Assembly: GCA_964627935.1 (NCBI GenBank)
Contig: CAZVLB010000006.1
Location: 124,001-188,000 of the forward strand
Length of the DNA stretch: 64,000 nt
Source: JAABVY01 sp964627935
GTDB lineage: Bacteria; Zixibacteria; MSB-5A5; JAABVY01
Direction: 5' to 3'
Shown: piece after piece, positions 61,932-64,000 of the stretch
How positions within the stretch are numbered: position 1 is the first letter of the stretch
How the letters are laid out: every line of letters begins with the position of its first letter
Notes under the pieces: model-generated
What the model was told of the DNA's origin: nothing
Database searches by the model: none
Seen by the model: only the letters and a program-made list of their open reading frames with translations
Made by a program: the position numbers and the translations under genes

Positions 61932-63556
61932 CAGAAATTATTCTCCACGATCAGATACAATTTGCCCTGTCTAAAATTATCATCACGGCTCCATCCGGCC
62001 GCTAAATTTAATGCTGTATTGCCCGAATATAGCCTCATACCCAGCCCGAAACCATACAAAAACTCATTTTCAAATGATGGCTGATCCTGCTCGACGTAGA
62101 TATTGCTGATCCGGGCATAAGCCAGATCATTGAAAATATAAGCCCGCAGAAGATGTCGGGAATAAACTCCAAGTTCCAGATTGGTCCAAACTGCCCGCGG
62201 GGTCAGGAATTGCTCCTCGGAGTAACCGCGCACAGTTTCCCGGCCGCCAAGGTGAATCATCTCAGCGGGTGAAATCGACTTCTCATCATCGGAAAATCCA
62301 GCAAATGAGAACCTGGCATTGGCAAAATATCTTCCGGCGAATGATTGGCTGTACCTTGCCTCGAGGTCGGCTCTGAATGGATTCTGCGAGGGATCTTGCG
62401 GCTTAGCATCCAATGTTTCGTAAAGTCTCTTATGAATATATGTCAGCCTGAGATTCAGATGTTGACCGTCGAGATCATGGCTATTATCAAAGCTGGTCAG
62501 ATCAATCCCGATCCACCCGCGATAGAACCTGCTGTCGAAAACCGACCTGAAATCATCACCGCGCGCATCGATCCTTGACCATGAACCTCCCAGACTAAGA
62601 GTGTTCATGCCATAGAAACGATACAGCACTTCCAGCTCTGCATCCAGAGACAGATACAGATCCGAAAACTGCTCCTGGGCGAATCCGGCATTGAATTCCA
62701 GGCCGAGGCCGAATGGATACGGATAGTATGTACGCAGCCTGATTCGTGAGCTGCTTTCCCCCGGCTTATCCCATTCGATATAGAAGCTCTTGCCATCGCC
62801 GAGTGGATTATGGAACGCCAGATCAAGAAATCCAAAAATGAAACCGTCACGATTCGCCGTTCCGGGGTTATATCCCAATGCGCCCTCGAGACGATTGGCA
62901 CCGATCTTTTTAATATCGTAAATCAGCCTGCATGAACGGAAGTTATTGAAGTAACGCTCATTTGGCGGCTGTTCGATATTCAGGTACGGCAGTGAATTGA
63001 TCCGTCTTACAGATGACCTGATCACCTCATCGCTGAACTCGCTACCCGGTTCAAGGCCCGATCTTTTGATCAGGAATTGATCGGATACTTTGCTGTCACT
63101 CCTAAATGTAATCGAATCGATGGTGACATATGGGCCAGTCGTTATTTCGTAGCTGACCCTGAGGCTGTCCGGGTCGGTTTTGCGCAAATTCAGTATTTGA
63201 GACTGCGCAAAGGGATAGCCATTATCAGACATCCTGTCGACCAATCTTTCGCCGAGGCTTTGCAGATTTTTCCGAGAGGCCTGTTTGCCATGGAAATTCG
63301 CAATCAGATCGTCGAAATCAATCTGCTGATCTGATCCCCCATATGACAAATCAATGGTATAGATTCGATATCTTTCTCCCCGGTTTAGCCGCTTTGTGTC
63401 ACCTTTTACAGTGTATTCAGCATCCAGGTATCCATCGCTGATTACCTGATTGAGTTTGGCAGTTTCCTGATCACTCAGAGAAATGGCACACAGACCTCCT
63501 TCTATAAACAGCAGACCGATAAAAATCACCATTATTTTGATAGTAAGCCTGCTCAT
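61931..63556 (-). CDS. Omp85/BamA-family outer-membrane protein with POTRA-like region
   Basis: This 541-residue protein has a signal peptide ('TIKIMVIFIGLLFIEGGLCA'), a POTRA-like N-terminal part (about residues 85-215: 'RLVDRMSDNGYPFAQSQILN', 'IDSITFRSDSKVSDQFLIKR', 'SGLEPGSEF') and a 16-strand-type barrel with the L6 motif 'GGRETVRGYSEEQFL' (RGY). It ends in an aromatic residue ('LYLIVENNF'), as outer-membrane barrels do. It is shorter than BamA and may be a TamA-like or specialised transporter. The starting ATG overlaps the barrel gene upstream (TGATG). Confidence 0.86.
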   Translation of the reverse strand: MSRLTIKIMVIFIGLLFIEGGLCAISLSDQETAKLNQVISDGYLDAEYTVKGDTKRLNRGERYRIYTIDLSYGGSDQQIDFDDLIANFHGKQASRKNLQSLGERLVDRMSDNGYPFAQSQILNLRKTDPDSLRVSYEITTGPYVTIDSITFRSDSKVSDQFLIKRSGLEPGSEFSDEVIRSSVRRINSLPYLNIEQPPNERYFNNFRSCRLIYDIKKIGANRLEGALGYNPGTANRDGFIFGFLDLAFHNPLGDGKSFYIEWDKPGESSSRIRLRTYYPYPFGLGLEFNAGFAQEQFSDLYLSLDAELEVLYRFYGMNTLSLGGSWSRIDARGDDFRSVFDSRFYRGWIGIDLTSFDNSHDLDGQHLNLRLTYIHKRLYETLDAKPQDPSQNPFRADLEARYSQSFAGRYFANARFSFAGFSDDEKSISPAEMIHLGGRETVRGYSEEQFLTPRAVWTNLELGVYSRHLLRAYIFNDLAYARISNIYVEQDQPSFENEFLYGFGLGMRLYSGNTALNLAAGWSRDDNFRQGKLYLIVENNF

Positions 63557-64000
63557 CAGAATGAAGCCCTCATGCTCGCTGTGGCACGATGCCGGGTTTT
63601 GAGCCCGGGGATTTTGTCGGCCGAATAAAGCAACCGGGCAGTGATATTCTTATTGTATTTCAGGTTGAAGCCAATTTCCCATTCATAATTGTCACCAGGA
63701 CGATTTCCGGCCGCAAACTGGTATGGTATAAAGCGGTCATTGGCTTCGGAGACATTGAAGTAAGAAAAGGAGGCGCTGATTCGGCCTTTTTCGGTGATTG
63801 ACAATGATGGTTCGATTTCGCCGCCGTACATATTAACCGTTAGATCATCGGAGTCGCTGCGGTCATGCAGGTAGCGGGGGGCGATTTTTATATCAAATAT
63901 TTTACCGGGGACAATCTGCAGTTCGGCCTGAATATCGTTTTCGACAAAATCGGCATTTCCGAAATAGCCCGAGCTTTCACGTTCTTTTTTAAACCTGTGC
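63556..64000 (-). CDS. C-terminal part of a probable outer-membrane beta-barrel protein (partial)
   Basis: The frame is open from the right edge to a TGA at 63556, giving the last 147 codons. An internal ATG at 63831 is not the real start, because the frame continues upstream ('FKKERESSGYFGNADFVEND'). Alternating hydrophobic and polar residues ('KISASFSYF'-like strands such as 'ISASFSYFNVSEANDRF', 'YEWEIGFNLKYNKNITARLL') and the terminal Phe ('TASMRASF') indicate barrel strands. It is coupled to the Omp85-type gene. The family cannot be told from this fragment. Confidence 0.78.
   Translation of the reverse strand, partial: HRFKKERESSGYFGNADFVENDIQAELQIVPGKIFDIKIAPRYLHDRSDSDDLTVNMYGGEIEPSLSITEKGRISASFSYFNVSEANDRFIPYQFAAGNRPGDNYEWEIGFNLKYNKNITARLLYSADKIPGLKTRHRATASMRASF

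Noticed and set aside
1..64000. Insertion sequences, integrases or attachment sites
   Set aside because: I found no transposase-like coding region and no terminal repeats. The tRNA-Sec gene shows no duplicated 3' end nearby.

Overview
This window reads as chromosomal DNA of an uncultured Gram-negative bacterium, probably from the FCB group. The closest match I can suggest from gene style is a Zixibacteria-like lineage. The clues are secreted proteins ending in an 'NYPNPFNPET' FlgD-like/type-IX-style C-terminal domain, outer-membrane barrel proteins, a complete bacillithiol pathway, a Bat/MoxR operon and selenocysteine machinery. The phylum call is inference. A run of exactly 100 N (52937-53036) shows the contig is a scaffold. 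Almost every gene lies on the minus strand in long, tightly overlapping operons.

Region 1 (1-12.4 kb, minus strand) is part of a contractile injection system (eCIS/PVC-like). It has two tail-tube genes, two tail-sheath genes, a DUF4255 (Pvc16-like) protein, and a tail-assembly-chaperone-like zinc-motif gene followed by a DUF6760-like segment. That segment has no start codon. It is joined to the chaperone gene by what looks like a textbook -1 programmed ribosomal frameshift: slippery GGGAAAG (the heptamer of phage lambda gpG-T) immediately before a TAG stop, a 6-nt spacer, then an 11-bp stem. Interleaved with the structural genes are six paralogous exported proteins (four with Sec signals, two lipoproteins) that share a G-x-x-W motif and a C-terminal P-[DEK]-x-[YF] motif. 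Baseplate, spike and ATPase genes are not in the window and may lie beyond the left edge.

Region 2 (12.6-14.3 kb, plus strand) is a divergent operon of four small unknown genes, closed by a terminator. Region 3 (14.4-21.7 kb) holds two secreted proteins with the PNPFNPE tail. One is a 2081-residue protein built from ten BACON-like repeats and three cohesin-like domains.

Region 4 (22.1-29.1 kb) is housekeeping: a PTS EIIA-like protein, NifU/NifS-type Fe-S assembly, PdxS/PdxT pyridoxal phosphate synthase, a thioredoxin-fold protein and a Na+-type ABC exporter. Region 5 (29.1-37.5 kb) holds an orphan gene behind a sigma-54-like promoter, a secreted propeller/CBM9-like protein, an amidohydrolase, selB, selA and tRNA-Sec.

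Region 6 (37.6-47.3 kb) is a seven-gene operon: a TetR regulator, TolC, membrane-fusion and RND efflux genes, then bshC-bshA-bshB1 for bacillithiol. A perfect 18-bp palindromic operator lies on its likely promoter. Region 7 (47.3-61.0 kb) contains corA, an endonuclease III, a flippase-like membrane protein and a large Bat operon (BatD-like, MoxR, DUF58, a GT-C glycosyltransferase, BatA/B/C/D/E). Region 8 (61.1-64.0 kb) is a UbiA prenyltransferase coupled to an Omp85-type barrel and a second barrel protein cut by the window edge.
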